64,000 bases of DNA, from positions 11,766,460 through 11,830,459 of the forward strand of contig NC_031495.1 in assembly GCF_000237925.1 (NCBI RefSeq), in the 5' to 3' direction. The position numbers and the translations under genes are program-made. The first letter of the stretch is position 1. Every line of letters begins with the position of its first letter. Below the pieces are notes generated by a model. That model was not told where the DNA came from. It made no database searches and worked only from the letters and a program-made list of their open reading frames with translations. Of the stretch, positions 24,255 to 36,114 are shown piece by piece. The stretch comes from Schistosoma mansoni (taxonomy: Eukaryota > Platyhelminthes > Trematoda > Strigeidida > Schistosomatidae).

Positions 24255-25830
24255 TCGAATATTTGAATAATATTGAATTTTGGTGTATTGACAATTGATT
24301 TCTATAATGACACCCTTTTCATTCATCATACCTTCATGTGAGTTATCATGGCTTTTGGTTCGATTAAGTTGTCAGTTGTGGGTAAATTAAAGCTTTTTGA
24401 TCATCTTTATTCTTTTTCACTATTTCGAATCTGTGTAAATCATTGTTGTGTTTGGTAGTTTTCTATGTGCATTATCAGTGATATTGGACTTGATATTTGT
24501 TTCGAGTTTTTGCTCAGATCTACCATATTTCATTGATTTATATTGGTTTACAATACATCACATTGTATTTTGTAAACTTTTTCAGTGATGTGGGACACAA
24601 TCTTTATGGGTTGATGATCACCAGATAGGAGAATTACAGTTTTGTGGTTCCATCCATACCACTTGTTATCCGTGGACTACCCTTTACAAATATTGATAAT
24701 TTTCCTTTCTTGAAGATGTTGTGATGAGAGATCATCTGGTTTATTGGACACCGTTTAACCTCTTTCACCAACAAACCTTAATGCTCTCCCGTGATTATTA
24801 TTATTATTAATACATAATGTGTATGAGGAAGGTAAATAATCGTTGTCTGTTGTGCACTATGTCAGGTTTTGTTTGATGTTGTTATGCTTTATAGTTCAAC
24901 AACTAAAGTTGTCAAATGACAATCTAGGTCATTTAAAAGACATTATTTGGGGATGCTATATGAGTTCCTATAATTGATTTGAAAGTTAGAACATTACAAG
25001 TGAGGAAACAGATTTTATCTTTCTAACAAAGATTGACGAATCTAATTTGTTAACTCTCAGTGTACCCTATTTTATACAACGAATTCATTTAATATAAGAA
25101 TAGACAATTAGGAATTTATTCACTTCTGTACAAGATGGTCATCATTATCTCTGGACAGTGCACATAAGATGAATTAGTTTAATATGAGTAAGCGAGTTCA
25201 TTATGAATAGATGGTAATCTCAGAATTCAATTGATCCAAATTGATAAAAATGTGGATAAGGCATACAAACAAAAATAGAAATTGAACACGAACCGATAAA
25301 TTATGATGAACAAATTAGAAGAATAAATTTGTAACACTTAATTAAACAACGAACAAATCAATGTGATAAATGACAACAGACGATTGACTCACTTCTGAGT
25401 AGGGTGTTTATCCTTCTTACTGTATAAGAGAAATAAGATAAATTACTTGTTGTCAAACAGTTGAGAGTTATTTTGAAAAGGTACTCTAATTATTACTTTT
25501 TATGATTCCTTTAATGTTTAAATTCTGATGAGATTTTATCTAACCGACTCTGTTTGTGCTTGCTGAGAAATCTTGTTTGACGTTTTAATTATACATCTAC
25601 CAACATATGTGCAAGTTTAGTGACCATGTGTCTATTCCGTTCGATGTTTTAATAGTGAAACGTGATGTGTAAGAATAGGGAAATATCTTGATTTACTATT
25701 ATTGCATTGTATGTGCCTCTGATTCATTTCTCCTTTATGTTTGTAACACTGAGTGACTAATGCCAAATTTAGGTTTAGGATAGTATGTGAATGTGACAAA
25801 GTGATTGATGAAGAAATTAATTTTCATCAA
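24255..25830. other. Gene-free AT-rich stretch
   Basis: No recognised gene or element; it includes a short (ATT)n run near 24798. Confidence 0.3.
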
Positions 25831-25831
25831 C

Positions 25832-26015
25832 TGAGTTAGTTTGGATATTTTTTACGAACGCTCAGCCACCAATAACCCAGACAAGGTACGCTGTCTGGTT
25901 TAGAAGTAGACAGGAAGAAAGCAAGGGACTGCCTAACTAAGATATGGAATCACTCCATGAAGTGGTCGGCTGTTGGATTGAAGAATATCGGTAGATGTAA
26001 AATACCTGGATGTGT
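25832..26015 (+). mobile_element. LINE C-terminal fragment
   Basis: Plus-strand frames give pieces such as LRTLSHQ, LEVDRKKARDCLT and WNHSMKWSAVGL, which follow the pattern of the conserved C-terminal tail of LINE polyproteins (W..GHVLRM...PR...GW..RRGG...W...M). The fragment is short and degenerate; the family could be RTE or CR1. Confidence 0.5.
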
Positions 26016-26496
26016 TTCACGCATTTATTACAACCATAGGTTTGAAAAGATCACTTGATATGTCTCATAATCATTTTCACTGGTGGAAATGTATTCAATT
26101 TCTGTCCTCTCTCAAATTATGAGTTACAATAACACCTTACACTTGTTTTCAAATACTTTCTTTGTTGTCAGATCTTTGTTGTCCACACCTAATCTTTTGT
26201 ACTACTACTACTACTACGGATAACTTTATTACTTATGCGATTTTTGAATTGGTTTTCATAATATTAATTTTCTGTGACAAAATAATGAGGTAACTTTAGT
26301 CGATACACAAATACGTCAGGATCTAAATTGCATATGACTGACTGATTTGTTTTAATATTCGTTCTTTTATTCAGTGTTCAGCTTTATGCTTAAATGATTG
26401 TTTAGTATCTATTCTTCTCCGGATTTGTCAAACGCTACATTCATGAGTATTTGGTAGTTTTATGATGTTTGGTTGTACTGAATTTGCTGAAATCAT

Positions 26497-27060
26497 CTGT
26501 TCACATGTGGCTTCTATAGAATTTTAAGTGAATTCTGAAATTTTCAGTCATTATAGGTTTTGCCAATTTATACTAAACATTTTAACAAACAAATGCTCAC
26601 ATACTTTTCAATTATGCGGATATCAACGTTTCTGGAATTTTTCACAAATATCTTATTATGAGTAGAAACGATGGTGGCTGGCAGTGGGATCGAAAATCCG
26701 CACATCAGAAATACTAAATAATTCCACCGAAATGATAATGAAAGCAATTATGATGTAAATTAAAATGTTATCCCTGTGAAAAAAGTTAAAATTTGTAAGA
26801 GTTGTGTTAAATATTGTGACTTGGACCCAGTACCGTTCGCTTCTAATACCATTACGTGAATTTAACTGATAAATCTAAAATGAGATGAAACACACGACCT
26901 GGATTCCACTTCTAGCCACTATCATCACTGCTTACAATGCTTGTGACTTAAAGCGATATTGAGGCAATCCGCACAGAATGCACGTATGTCAATAAGTGAT
27001 TTATCAATTACAGTTCTAAACATTAATTGGAAGATTTACGCAACGAATACAAAAATGAAT
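26497..27060 (-). repeat. Sm-alpha-like SINE plus flank, second copy, minus
   Basis: It matches 21294-21785 with moderate divergence, including the non-SINE flank (ATTATGAGTAGAAA). A piece of about 110 bp (26705-26817) unlike the first copy replaces the hammerhead part. Confidence 0.6.
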
Positions 27061-27297
27061 TATCACAAAGAAATATTGAGTCAGTTTGCCGTTCCTGTTT
27101 CCCTCTATTTAAATGCTTCTCTGATTTTTTTAATCCTTATTTGTTAAGTATTTTGTTGATTGTGCTGTATTGCAATAAACACTGACGTTGATTCCAGACC
27201 ACATTTAGGAATTTTTCAAAACAACTTATTCATATAATTACATCTGCGCTTTTAATTTAACTAAATTCTAGTTTAAATTCACTTAGTATTGTTTGTT

Positions 27298-27410
27298 TGA
27301 ATCTTCTCATTGATGTTTTAGGACTGCAACTGGTCAGTCTCTAATTAACATATGTGCATACTGTGCGTATTGCCTCTTAGTTTAATCTAAAAGCAACCAG
27401 TCTTTCGGAA
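27298..27410 (+). repeat. Sm-alpha-like SINE 5' part
   Basis: The plus strand shows the Sm-alpha leader block (GACTGCAACTGGTCAGTCTC, CATATGTGCATACTGTGCG, TTGCCTC). It is partial, without ribozyme. Confidence 0.5.
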
Positions 27411-27561
27411 GGTTTCTTTCTTCACAATATTTTACCGAGTAACCAATGGTTCTTTCATCTATCAAAAGCGTAGGCAGTATATTTAAATTTTAAAACGTTT
27501 TTTTTCTCATTAGAACCCACATTTTTTTCTGAATTTACATTTAGTGTAAAGGAACTTTTAT

Positions 27562-27850
27562 GGCGAAACTATAATTTATAGACAAACCAATCATATTTAA
27601 GATAATAGGTTTCGGATTTTGGATTGAAATTCCTTCACCCATTTGTCTAGATACAGTTTTGGCATTTTAGATGATGTCAGTTCGTGATAAAAACCATAAA
27701 TGTAATTCCTAACTCTATCCATCAATCGTAAATCATAATCCTTATTTTTCACACTGCTTTATAACCCTCATTTAGCTCCAGTAAGTAGGTGAATATTCTG
27801 ACAGTCACTTTAGCGTTGCTCAAAAGTTGTTCATAAATTATAGTCTCAGC
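27562..27850. mobile_element. Merlin-derived MITE (289 bp)
   Basis: The ends are inverted repeats: left GGCGAAACTATAATTTATAG, right (reversed) GCTGAGACTATAATTTATGA. The unit is flanked by ACTTTTAT at 27554-27561 and again at 27851-27858, a perfect 8-bp target duplication. The ends match the Merlin copy at 6904-7675. There is no coding capacity. It would be cut and pasted in trans by a Merlin transposase. Confidence 0.9.
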
Positions 27851-27997
27851 ACTTTTATTTGTCAATACAAACTATAATGAATGTTTAATAGTTTTTTTTT
27901 ATCAGATTTTTTTAGTTTATCCAACCCAAAAATGAGTTGAAATTAAACATATTGCATTATTCAGCATATAGTTTCCAGTATTTTTACATGTCAAGCT

Positions 27998-28110
27998 ATT
28001 ACTTACTTACTTAGTTAGTTAGTTACTGCCGATCCTAAGCCCGGGTCAAGGAGAAGGTTTGGGCATGGGGTTAACGACCACATCCCGTAGAAAACTAACC
28101 CTCTAAATAA
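27998..28110 (-). repeat. LINE 3' tail scrap with (TAAC/TAAG)n
   Basis: A run of ACTTACTTACTTAGTTAGTTAG adjoins a GC-richer block (CCTAAGCCCGGGTCAAGG) that stands out from the AT-rich surroundings. It is probably the 3' end of a LINE read on the minus strand. Confidence 0.4.
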
Positions 28111-28227
28111 ACGCCAACCATAAAATGTGAAGCTATAGCTCTATGTTATTATCTTATAGTTTACCCTATCATTTATTTTAACAGATAAAGAGAAATATGA
28201 CTGTTGTTAAAAATTTCCTATATACTA

Positions 28228-28378
28228 CTATGGATGCGCACTGCTGAGGAGTGTCACAATAGGACGAAACGACCGTCCAGTGCTTCCAAGTTTTCCCTGG
28301 TGGTCCAGCTTCAATTAACTCACGTTTTCAACTATGAAAATACTGAAATCTCCACGAAACCTCTTCTGATAATATTAT
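28228..28378 (+). repeat. Hammerhead SINE family 2, 3' half
   Basis: The unit starts at the ribozyme (GGATGCGCACTG) and runs through the tail to CTCTTCTGATAAT. The tRNA head is missing, as expected of a 5'-truncated reverse transcript or of an RNA processed upstream of the ribozyme. Confidence 0.8.
28236..28283 (+). ncRNA. Type I hammerhead (family 2), core intact
   Basis: Stem I GCACTG/CAGTGC is perfect, core CTGAGGA (28244-28250) and GAAAC (28266-28270) are intact, stem III is AC-G with a tiny loop, and cleavage is expected after GTC at 28277. One stem II strand reads GTGT where GTCC is usual, giving mismatches, so activity may be reduced. Confidence 0.7.
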
Positions 28379-28384
28379 TTGATT

Positions 28385-31300
28385 AACCTAGTTGATTTTA
28401 TATGTAAAATAGATTAAAGTCATTTTAAAGATAATAATAGATTTAAAATTAGCTATTATAATCTGAGTTATATGACACATTCAATACTTATGTCAAATCA
28501 CTATGTTTGTCAATATTTATCATCCAGGTTATTGTTTTAATGATTGCATTAATTTTGTTTAATTATGTAATTGTGTAGTTTGAATAAAATTATCTCAATA
28601 AATAGCTTATTAAAGATGGTTACTGATTATGTAATCATGTTATAAAACATTGAATGAACTCACTTGTCTTCGATATACTCCTTTAACCTGAATCACATAC
28701 ATAATTTTATATTACTGAGTGTATTAGATTAGATCATATAATTAGAAGATGTTGATCACTATATTCTCACCCAATCATTCAACAGTACAAAGGTTATCAT
28801 AAGATTTAAGTATTTTTAGCTTGCTCATGTTTAACCTAACTGATTCAGTTCTTCAAATTTACAATACTGTAATTTCCAAGTTCTTAATAAGGTTACAAAC
28901 ACTACTTTTGGTCTAAAAAACCTGATTTTGATGGGTCATCTATAGAGGTAATTCATGCATATGTCATGTACTTACATGGAATTTATCAGTCTGGAAAATC
29001 TTATTTAATAACAACAAAATAAAACCGATCAAACTAATAATGAAAATTAAATATATCAATTATTTACTTTATCATTTATATAAAAATATACAGGGAGGCA
29101 CAAATGACTTCTATGTGTTGCATTCGTTGTTTCATAACAGCGGTTCATATCTCCGTTTCATGTTATATCATGTGTTTCTCGTTTATAGTATGATTCGTAT
29201 TATGATTATTCTATTATTATTATTATTATTATTCTATTATTATTCTATTATGTACATTGTGATGTATACTATTAAGTCAATAAGACTAACCTTCAGACCA
29301 ACTTGACGGATAAAAGTGTTGTCTTACTACTTATTTTGTGAACTATACGTTTTCATCCTGGACAAACTGTTTGGTTTGTAATTTATAGTAACGCTATCTT
29401 TCTAATAAAATCGATGACTGGAGGCTGTAATTACTAAAAAAATGCATCCAATCATTTGATTAGTGATTCAAGGGTTGAAATATATTTTGTTGGGATTGTA
29501 TTATCAATTTCATAAGAACATTATCGATACGGCTACTACTGTCATTCTAGTACTCTTTTAAAATTGACTGTTCTTTTCCATCCTTTTTTCTGTTTCGATA
29601 CTATTTATCGTTCTATCTTCTATTCATGAATTTATTTTAGCTCACTATTCATTAGGTTGTTGTTCATCTTTATTGAAAATATCACGGAGTTTAGTTTCGT
29701 TAGTTACCAAAACAAACAACTGACACAGATATGCATCGTCAGTCTCCTTAAACTATGTAGCATCATTTATAGACGGAATCCAATTTCTGTGTGATTGTTC
29801 TACTGAAATTGTAGTAAACACCAGAATACCTGACGATCGGTAATTCGTAGACTAACTGATGTTCACTATTATTACTGAAATAGTATGGTACTATTAGGAA
29901 TTTTATGTATAGTTATCTCCATGGATTAGATTTATGCACAATTAGTAACATCAAGGGCAATTTTATTGGTAATGCTGGTTAAACAATCTCACTCTGAGCA
30001 TTTTCAGTGTCATCAGTTTTGGATACTATACTTACAGGATTGACTATTGGGAACACTGCTGAATTATTCCTCAGACATTCCAACACTATATACATTAGCT
30101 TAATTATCTTTTAGTTTGAATAGTTATCTAAGTGAACTTACTCCTCTTCGGTGAATTGTTTCTTGCTAAATGTATTAGTAAATCAAGAAACAAAAGAGTG
30201 AAATAGATTCTTACTTTCAATAAATCAGATAGCTTGAAACATATGATCAATACCTTATGGATGCTACTTAATGTTTTATGTATTAGGAAACAGAAAGAAA
30301 TTTAGAAGTTATCCTTGTAAACTACTTTTATAACAAAGTGTGATTGATGACAAGCGAACTAAATTTACTTGATGCTTTATGGCTTAGATTATCATATTCT
30401 AAATTGTTGTTGTTATTGAAATAACATTTTATAAATCATCTTTTTATTGTCATCATCATTTTATGTTAAAAGTTTTCAATCAATATCAGTCCTTGATTCA
30501 TTACTAAAAGAGTTATTGGCCTGGAAACATTCTGTTTCTAATATTCGATTTAAAAAGAAAAAAATGTCTTAAAGTTATCGAAATCTACCGACTCACCAGT
30601 CTAAATTAATACCCTGAAATTAGTAGGATTCTATTCTCCAGCATCTTACTAGAAACTTCTTCAGTAAGTTGCCAATTTTATTGTTTAGCTGGAAACAGAA
30701 CGATGGAATATGTGATCCTCTGAATGAATCAGACATAGGCCAAATGATAAGTGAGAGGTGCTGACAAGAACATTGCATTGGCCAAGAAATAAGCATAAGC
30801 TACCGGTTGAAAATGTGGCTGAATTTTCGGAAAGATGTTTATTAATATTCATGAATGAGTTGTGCATATATATTTTTTCTTTCTTTAGCAAATGAAAGCT
30901 TCCAAATCTCTCTTCGTTTTCTCACTTAATTAGCCTATATGCGCACTTTTTTAGTAAGTGTATGTATCAGTATAAGACTTAGACGACCTCAGATCATTAC
31001 AATTTGACCCCAGACAACCTAATATCGGATGAAAATAGCAGTACATAAAACAGAAAACTATGTGTAAAGTATTTCATAAAGGGATTATTTGAATAAATTA
31101 CGGTTTGGAGTCGTAACTGAACAGAACATAATTGCTTTTTATATACATCAGCTTCAATCTATTGACTTGAAAATTCATGATATCCTGAATTATTGACGGT
31201 TTCGTAAAATTGAGAACAGTTTTTTCCACAAGATGGTTGTATTCATACACTTTGATTAGAACAAAATAACGTGAAAACAGTATACTTGTTAATAACATTT

Positions 31301-31405
31301 TGTTTAAGACATATTTTACAACTTCTAAGCCGTTTATTGTAAGGTATTTATGATCATTGACGTTGTAGCTAAGTAAATAAAATCAAACTGAACAAATTAC
31401 AGACT
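28385..31405. other. Gene-free AT-rich stretch with (ATT)n
   Basis: An (ATT)n microsatellite at about 29212-29245 creates the leucine/tyrosine-rich open frame at 29040-29306, which is therefore not a credible protein. No gene was recognised. Confidence 0.35.
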
Positions 31406-31415
31406 AATTATTTAT

Positions 31416-31605
31416 AGTAATTTTAATATTCGAGATCATGCATCAATCGAACCTAGATCACCATGGTAAACCTGGAAGCACTGAACGGCCGTTTCATCCT
31501 ATTGTGGGGCTCCTCAGAAGTGCACATCCTCGATCCTGCCTCACAAGATTCGAACTCATGATCTCAAATAATAAATTACTATAATATCCACAAAAAACCC
31601 ATTTC
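31416..31605. repeat. Fold-back copy of hammerhead SINE family 2
   Basis: The minus-strand tail, hammerhead (31478-31524) and B box (GTTCGAATC reversed, near 31548) are followed directly by a plus-strand tail (CATGATCTC... CCACAAAAAACCC). The outer roughly 28 bp (31416-31442 and 31556-31584) are inverted repeats of each other, ending in GAGATCATG. The ribozyme core CTGAGGA is kept, but the first stem I pair at the cleavage site is mismatched. Confidence 0.75.
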
Positions 31606-31984
31606 TGATAATAATTATTTATACTTTGATTTTCAATTTTCATCTAAAACAATGTAATATTTAGTCCAAAGGATTATGTCTTTCTTAAACTATTTATTTG
31701 AATAGAACTGTCCAGAAAATATAAAAAATTGGAGAATAACTTTCAATCCCCATAACCTTAAATACTCACTAAATAGTTAAAGTAGAATTTAAACAAAATA
31801 ATAAAGATTCTTTAAATTTCAATGGAATTTTTTTCTGCCTGAAAACCATATATATATATATATTCAACTGATTAAGTTTTATACTCAGTAATATGAAAGG
31901 AAATTGAACTACTGAATAAGAATGTTTCATGTTTTTATCGGGAATACAATCAATCAAGGAATTTACAATCGATGTTTAGGACTA

Positions 31985-32115
31985 CAAATGACTAGTTACT
32001 TATTGGTATATGTTCATCTTGTAAGGATTGCCTCGATATTGCATTTGGTCACAAGTATTATAAGCTGAGATGATGGTGACTAGCGGTGGCATACAGGACG
32101 AGCGTTTTATCCTAT
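31985..32115 (+). repeat. Sm-alpha-like SINE fragment
   Basis: It contains ATTGCCTCGATATTGC-type leader text, CACAAGTATTATAAG, then the reversed end of the hammerhead region (GGACGAGCG...TCCTATT) before an (ATT)n run. Confidence 0.55.
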
Positions 32116-32499
32116 TATTATTATTATCATTATTGTAGTTCTTATTATTAGTGGCTTTATTCAATATTATATTTTTGGTACAATATAGAATCCTCAGCAC
32201 AAAGTATTTCAATAAATTTAATTTTCTTATTTCTTGGTCGATCCTTGCGATAAATATTGAGTGGTCTCCAGTTAGATGTTAACAGTTTAGGAATCAATAC
32301 GTGAATAATGTATATTCTTTTCGATGCATATAGCCAGTAACCACGATGTCTCTGATTAGGCTCTTTTGTAAGTTGTACGGAGAAATGTCGTAAACTTTTC
32401 AGAAGCACACCTGAATAGATTATGAAACTAATAGGCATAATGATGTGTTAAAACAAACAAGAAAACAGATAACTTGTTGAAATATTCAGATGGCAGGAA

Positions 32500-32760
32500 C
32501 AGGTAGCCCAGATATTCAAGCAGGCCACCTCGAAAGACCCGTCAGCTGGATGCACTTGCATCCCAGAGTTATTCATTCCGGATTCTACTGTTAGCCACCA
32601 TCATCTCAGATTATAATGCTTGTGACCAAAGGCAATATCGAGGCAATATGCACAGGATATACATATTCCAATAAGAGGCTGATCAATTGCAGCCCTAAAC
32701 ATCAACGGGAAGATTCAAGCAACCAGTACAAAATGAATTAAAACTTCACCCCATCGCAAA
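32500..32760 (-). repeat. Sm-alpha-like SINE, minus
   Basis: The minus strand carries a decayed hammerhead start (reversed near 32528-32545) followed by the whole leader block (AGGCAATATCGAGGCAATAT... CAGTACAAAATGAATT). It abuts a plus-strand copy at 32763. Confidence 0.6.
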
Positions 32761-32762
32761 AT

Positions 32763-32937
32763 CTAGACCCAGTAGCTAAGTGGATAACGTAATGGCGTTT
32801 GAAGCGAACAGTACTGGGTTCGAATCTTCTAGTGAACATCAACTCTGTGATACAGGTACATCCAGCTGACGAGTCCGAAATAAGATGAAGCATGCGTTGT
32901 AGGTTCCACTACTAGCCACATCCATCTTTACTTATTT
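32763..32937 (+). repeat. Sm-alpha-like SINE with decayed hammerhead
   Basis: A box region TAGCTAAGTGG (32776 on) and B box GGGTTCGAATC (32817-32827) form a pol III promoter. They are followed by a hammerhead at 32859-32903 with a good CTGACGA core, but GAAG in place of GAAA and weakened stem I, so it is probably inactive. Confidence 0.75.
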
Positions 32938-33235
32938 TAGATTCTATTTTAAAAATGAGAATATTTATCGATACACACTGATTAATGTTTATCATCTTTG
33001 TCTATAACCTTAAATACTTTCACTTACTTTATGGTATTAACATCACTGTATGAATAAATTTGTTATAAGAATTAACAAAAATATTCAATAGAATGATAAT
33101 GTATTTTGTAAAAACCATTTACACTAAGAAATAATATTAAATCTAATGAGAAAGAACTAAATATCCAACTTGTTTAAATGGTGGATCATATGAATTGAAA
33201 CTATTTTGATAACTTCACTTGTTGTTGTTTACTTG

Positions 33236-33535
33236 TATCTTCCCATTGTTATTTAAGACTGCAATTGATCAGTCTCTTGTTGGCATATGTACATCCTGTG
33301 CGAACTGCTTCTATATTGCCTGAAGTCACAAGCTTTATAAGGAAAGATAGATATCAGGACTCAGTAGCTATGTGAATAACGTGGTGGCGTTTGAAGCAAA
33401 CGATACTGGGTTTGAGTCCCAGAGTGAACATCAGCTCTAAGATGCAGTTACATCCAGCTGACGAGTCCGAAATAGGACGAAACGCGCGTCCTGGATTCCA
33501 CTGTTAGCCACTATCCATCTTTGCTTATTTTGATA
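33236..33535 (+). mobile_element. Sm-alpha-like SINE, near complete
   Basis: About 300 bp. Leader block (ATCTTCCCATTG... GCCTGAAGTCACAAGC), tRNA-like head with A box TAGCTATGTGA (33365 on) and B box GGGTTTGAGTCCC (33408-33420), intact hammerhead (33451-33497), and the CCACTATCCATCTTTGCTTA end. This matches the Sm-alpha organisation known from schistosomes, where the pol III transcript carries a self-cleaving motif. Confidence 0.85.
33451..33497 (+). ncRNA. Intact Sm-alpha type I hammerhead ribozyme
   Basis: Stem I ATCCAG/CTGGAT is perfect. Core CTGACGA (33458-33464), stem II GTCC/GGAC with loop GAAATA, GAAAC (33479-33483), a 3-bp stem III closed over a tiny loop, and cleavage after GTC at 33490. 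Every invariant core base is present. It is the best preserved of the Sm-alpha ribozymes in the window. Confidence 0.9.
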
Positions 33536-33684
33536 ACTATTCCCAATGAATAGAAATCCTTTAAAATTTGAACTGAAATAATTGTCTATCATAAGATTGA
33601 AACTTCCCATGAAAATTGTTTTTGAAATTAACGGAATGTTTATACTTTATATTTTACTAGTAAAAAGTTATGTAAATATCTTTT

Positions 33685-33910
33685 TCATAGTTGAGATCAT
33701 GAGTCAATTGAAGCTAGACCACCATGGAAAACCTGGAAGCACTGGACGGCCGTTTTGTCCTATTACAGAACTCCTCAGCAGCGCGCATCCACGATCCCGC
33801 ATTCGCGAGATTCGAACCCAGGACCCACCAGTCTCGCGCTAGAGCACTTAACCGATAGACCACTGATTTCAACTATGAAAATAGTGAAATCTTCACAAAA
33901 CCCCTTCTGA
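33685..33910. repeat. Fold-back copy of hammerhead SINE family 2
   Basis: In minus orientation: tail, hammerhead (33739-33788), B box (GATTCGAACC reversed, 33809-33818) and A box up to about 33866. The sequence then switches directly to the plus-strand tail (TTTCAACTATGAAAATAG... ACAAAACCCCTTCTG). The outer inverted pair is TTTTCATAGTTGAGATC / GATTTCAACTATGAAAA. The ribozyme has AAAA where the core needs GAAA, so it is probably dead. Confidence 0.8.
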
Positions 33911-35795
33911 AATATCTTTTTGTTTTAAATTAGCTGAAAATTATTTTGATCTGATATGTCACCAAAGATTTTGTGTTTTAATATTTAGAGTAAATCAAAA
34001 AAGGAATAAACAAATAAATATGTACCATGACAACGATTACCAGTCATTCTATTGTAATGTAAGTCTCAAAATTAAATGGATAAACTATTCAATACTTCAA
34101 TCATTCTAATAATCAATTAAATAATTCCACTACAGATTTATTTTTATTGTCATGTTTATCGGTTCTTTAACCTTAATAATTTATACAACTTTTATTTCTA
34201 ACAGAATCCCTGTATATATAGAGAGAAGTAAATTGTTTAAATAGATTGAATACACAGGTAATAAGATCTACATTTAATGTTTGTAAAAATTAAGATTCAT
34301 CTTAATTGGATCTGATATTTACTTATCAAACCAGATTCAAAGATAGTCCTTACTATAAGTGAGATTTTAGCCTTCAATAAAGTGTTACAGCAATTGTTTG
34401 TAAAATTCCTAGAATAACATGATACTGACTCATTTGAATGAAACTTAACTGAAAAATTCAACTGTAGTTTCCATTGAAAACCAACATGTTCAATCACTAG
34501 CATTTTATCTCACTAACATCAATATGAAAACTGAACAGGGTATACTACTCAATCAAATTTGTTACCAAACATCATTTACATTAACCTACTGTACTGGTTA
34601 TTCATAGAATAGTTGAATTTATTGTAAATACCACTAATTCATTTAAGCCTAGTTAACTAACCATTATGTGATTTCAACAATTAGGTATTCTGTGCTATTA
34701 TTCATACTGTTTAAAGATCCCCATTATATTATAAGACTAATATTTGGACGAAGAGTATTCTTTTCGATAAATTCTCTTCAGGTTCTACAATTATGTATCC
34801 AAATTAATAATCCGGAAAAAATGGACAGGTTAAGAGCAAAGTACATCGTTTAAAGTATGTAAATTTAGGATTGTCAAACCAAATAGAAGAAAGTTGTTAA
34901 TGTTGATATGAATTATATAGAAAGTGAACTTGAATCTGTATATATGTTAGGTGAAAATTTAAGATCTGTGATCCGAGTAAATGTTGGTCAGGTAGGGTGA
35001 GAGAGATAATAGTGCAATTACAATTCGATCAAATGTTTGATAAAAGACTAAATTGTGTGAAAAATTAGTGAGACGTAATAAGGAGGGATCAATGTGATGT
35101 GAATGAATCATGTATAGGGGGGATTAACAATGATATTTAACCAATAATAATAATAATAATAATACAAAGATTTGTGAATGAAGGTAAGAGAGACAATTAC
35201 ATTTGACTACGAAAGGTCGTAAGTACAATAGTCAAATTAGGTCATTCAATAGCTAAGATTACTATTGATTAATTGGCCTTGTGGACTATTAATTTGCATA
35301 TATAATTGTAGAACCTGAAGAGAATTTATCGAAAAGAATATTCTTCGTTCATATATTAGTCTTTCATCATTCATACCTTTGATTATGTAGTTTCGGAACA
35401 ATAACTAATCTTAAGTTGTTGTTTTTGTTTTGTTGCCTGTTCATAGTATGTTTAAGCAACACTCATTCATTCTCATAGGTGATTTTATTTTTGTTGTACT
35501 ATAGATTTCACTCTGAACTTAGAATAAAATCAAAATGTCTTTTCAATATGAGATTAGATTTACATAGAACCTGACAGAAATAATGAAAATGATAAAGTAT
35601 ATTGATAAATTTGAGAAGTTATATGGTTGGAAACTATTTTTTTAAATAAAATATCTAATATATAAGAATATTCACTTGAATCGATCGTCAAGTCTTGAAT
35701 AAAACAAAACAAAAAAATATATGAATTATCACTATAACAATGAGATAAATATTATTGATTGTTTATAGAAGAAATGTAAACAAATAGAAATTGTT
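33911..35795. other. Gene-free AT-rich stretch
   Basis: It holds an (AAT)n run near 35142-35164. An open frame at 34668-34853 follows an AG that could be an acceptor, but nothing else supports an exon. A short stretch near 35277-35350 repeats text seen at 7922-8000 (TTAATTTGTATATATAATTG... ATTCTTCGTTCATATATT), an undescribed dispersed repeat. Confidence 0.3.
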
Positions 35796-35796
35796 G

Positions 35797-36112
35797 AATT
35801 CATGAGTCGATCAAAGCTAGACCACCATGGAAAACCTGGAAGCACTACAAAACCGTTTCTTCCTAGTAATGCGATTTCTCAGCAGTGCGCATCGACGATC
35901 TGGCATGCAAGACCCGGAACTAGAACGTTCGGTCTCGCGCGCGGATGCTTAACCTCTAGATCACTGAGCCGGTATCCAACGATGTTAATGTCTAACTTCA
36001 ACCAGTGCACGAAATTGCGCTGTTCAGTGCTTGCAGGTTTTCCCTGATGATCTAGATTTAATCGATTCATGAGTTTAACTATTAAATTACTATAATCTGT
36101 ACAAAATCTCCT
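35797..36112. repeat. Fold-back full-length hammerhead SINE family 2
   Basis: The left arm (35798-35850) is the tail in minus orientation, followed by a decayed ribozyme, the tRNA-like head (A/B boxes on the minus strand near 35910-35970), and the leader start. It then runs into a right arm (36023-36075) that is the tail in plus orientation. The two arms are inverted repeats of about 50 bp (GAATTCATGAGTCGATCAAA at the left against its reversed partner ending CGATTCATGAG). Confidence 0.8.
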
Positions 36113-36114
36113 CT

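Noticed and set aside
29040-29306. 88-codon hydrophobic frame resembling a membrane protein.
   Set aside because: Its leucine and tyrosine runs are produced by an (ATT)n microsatellite.
33582-33842. Frames at 33582, 35802, 42518 and 42567 sharing KLDHHGKPGSTGRPF-like text, which looked like a protein family.
   Set aside because: The shared text is the translated tail and ribozyme of the hammerhead SINE, a non-coding repeat.
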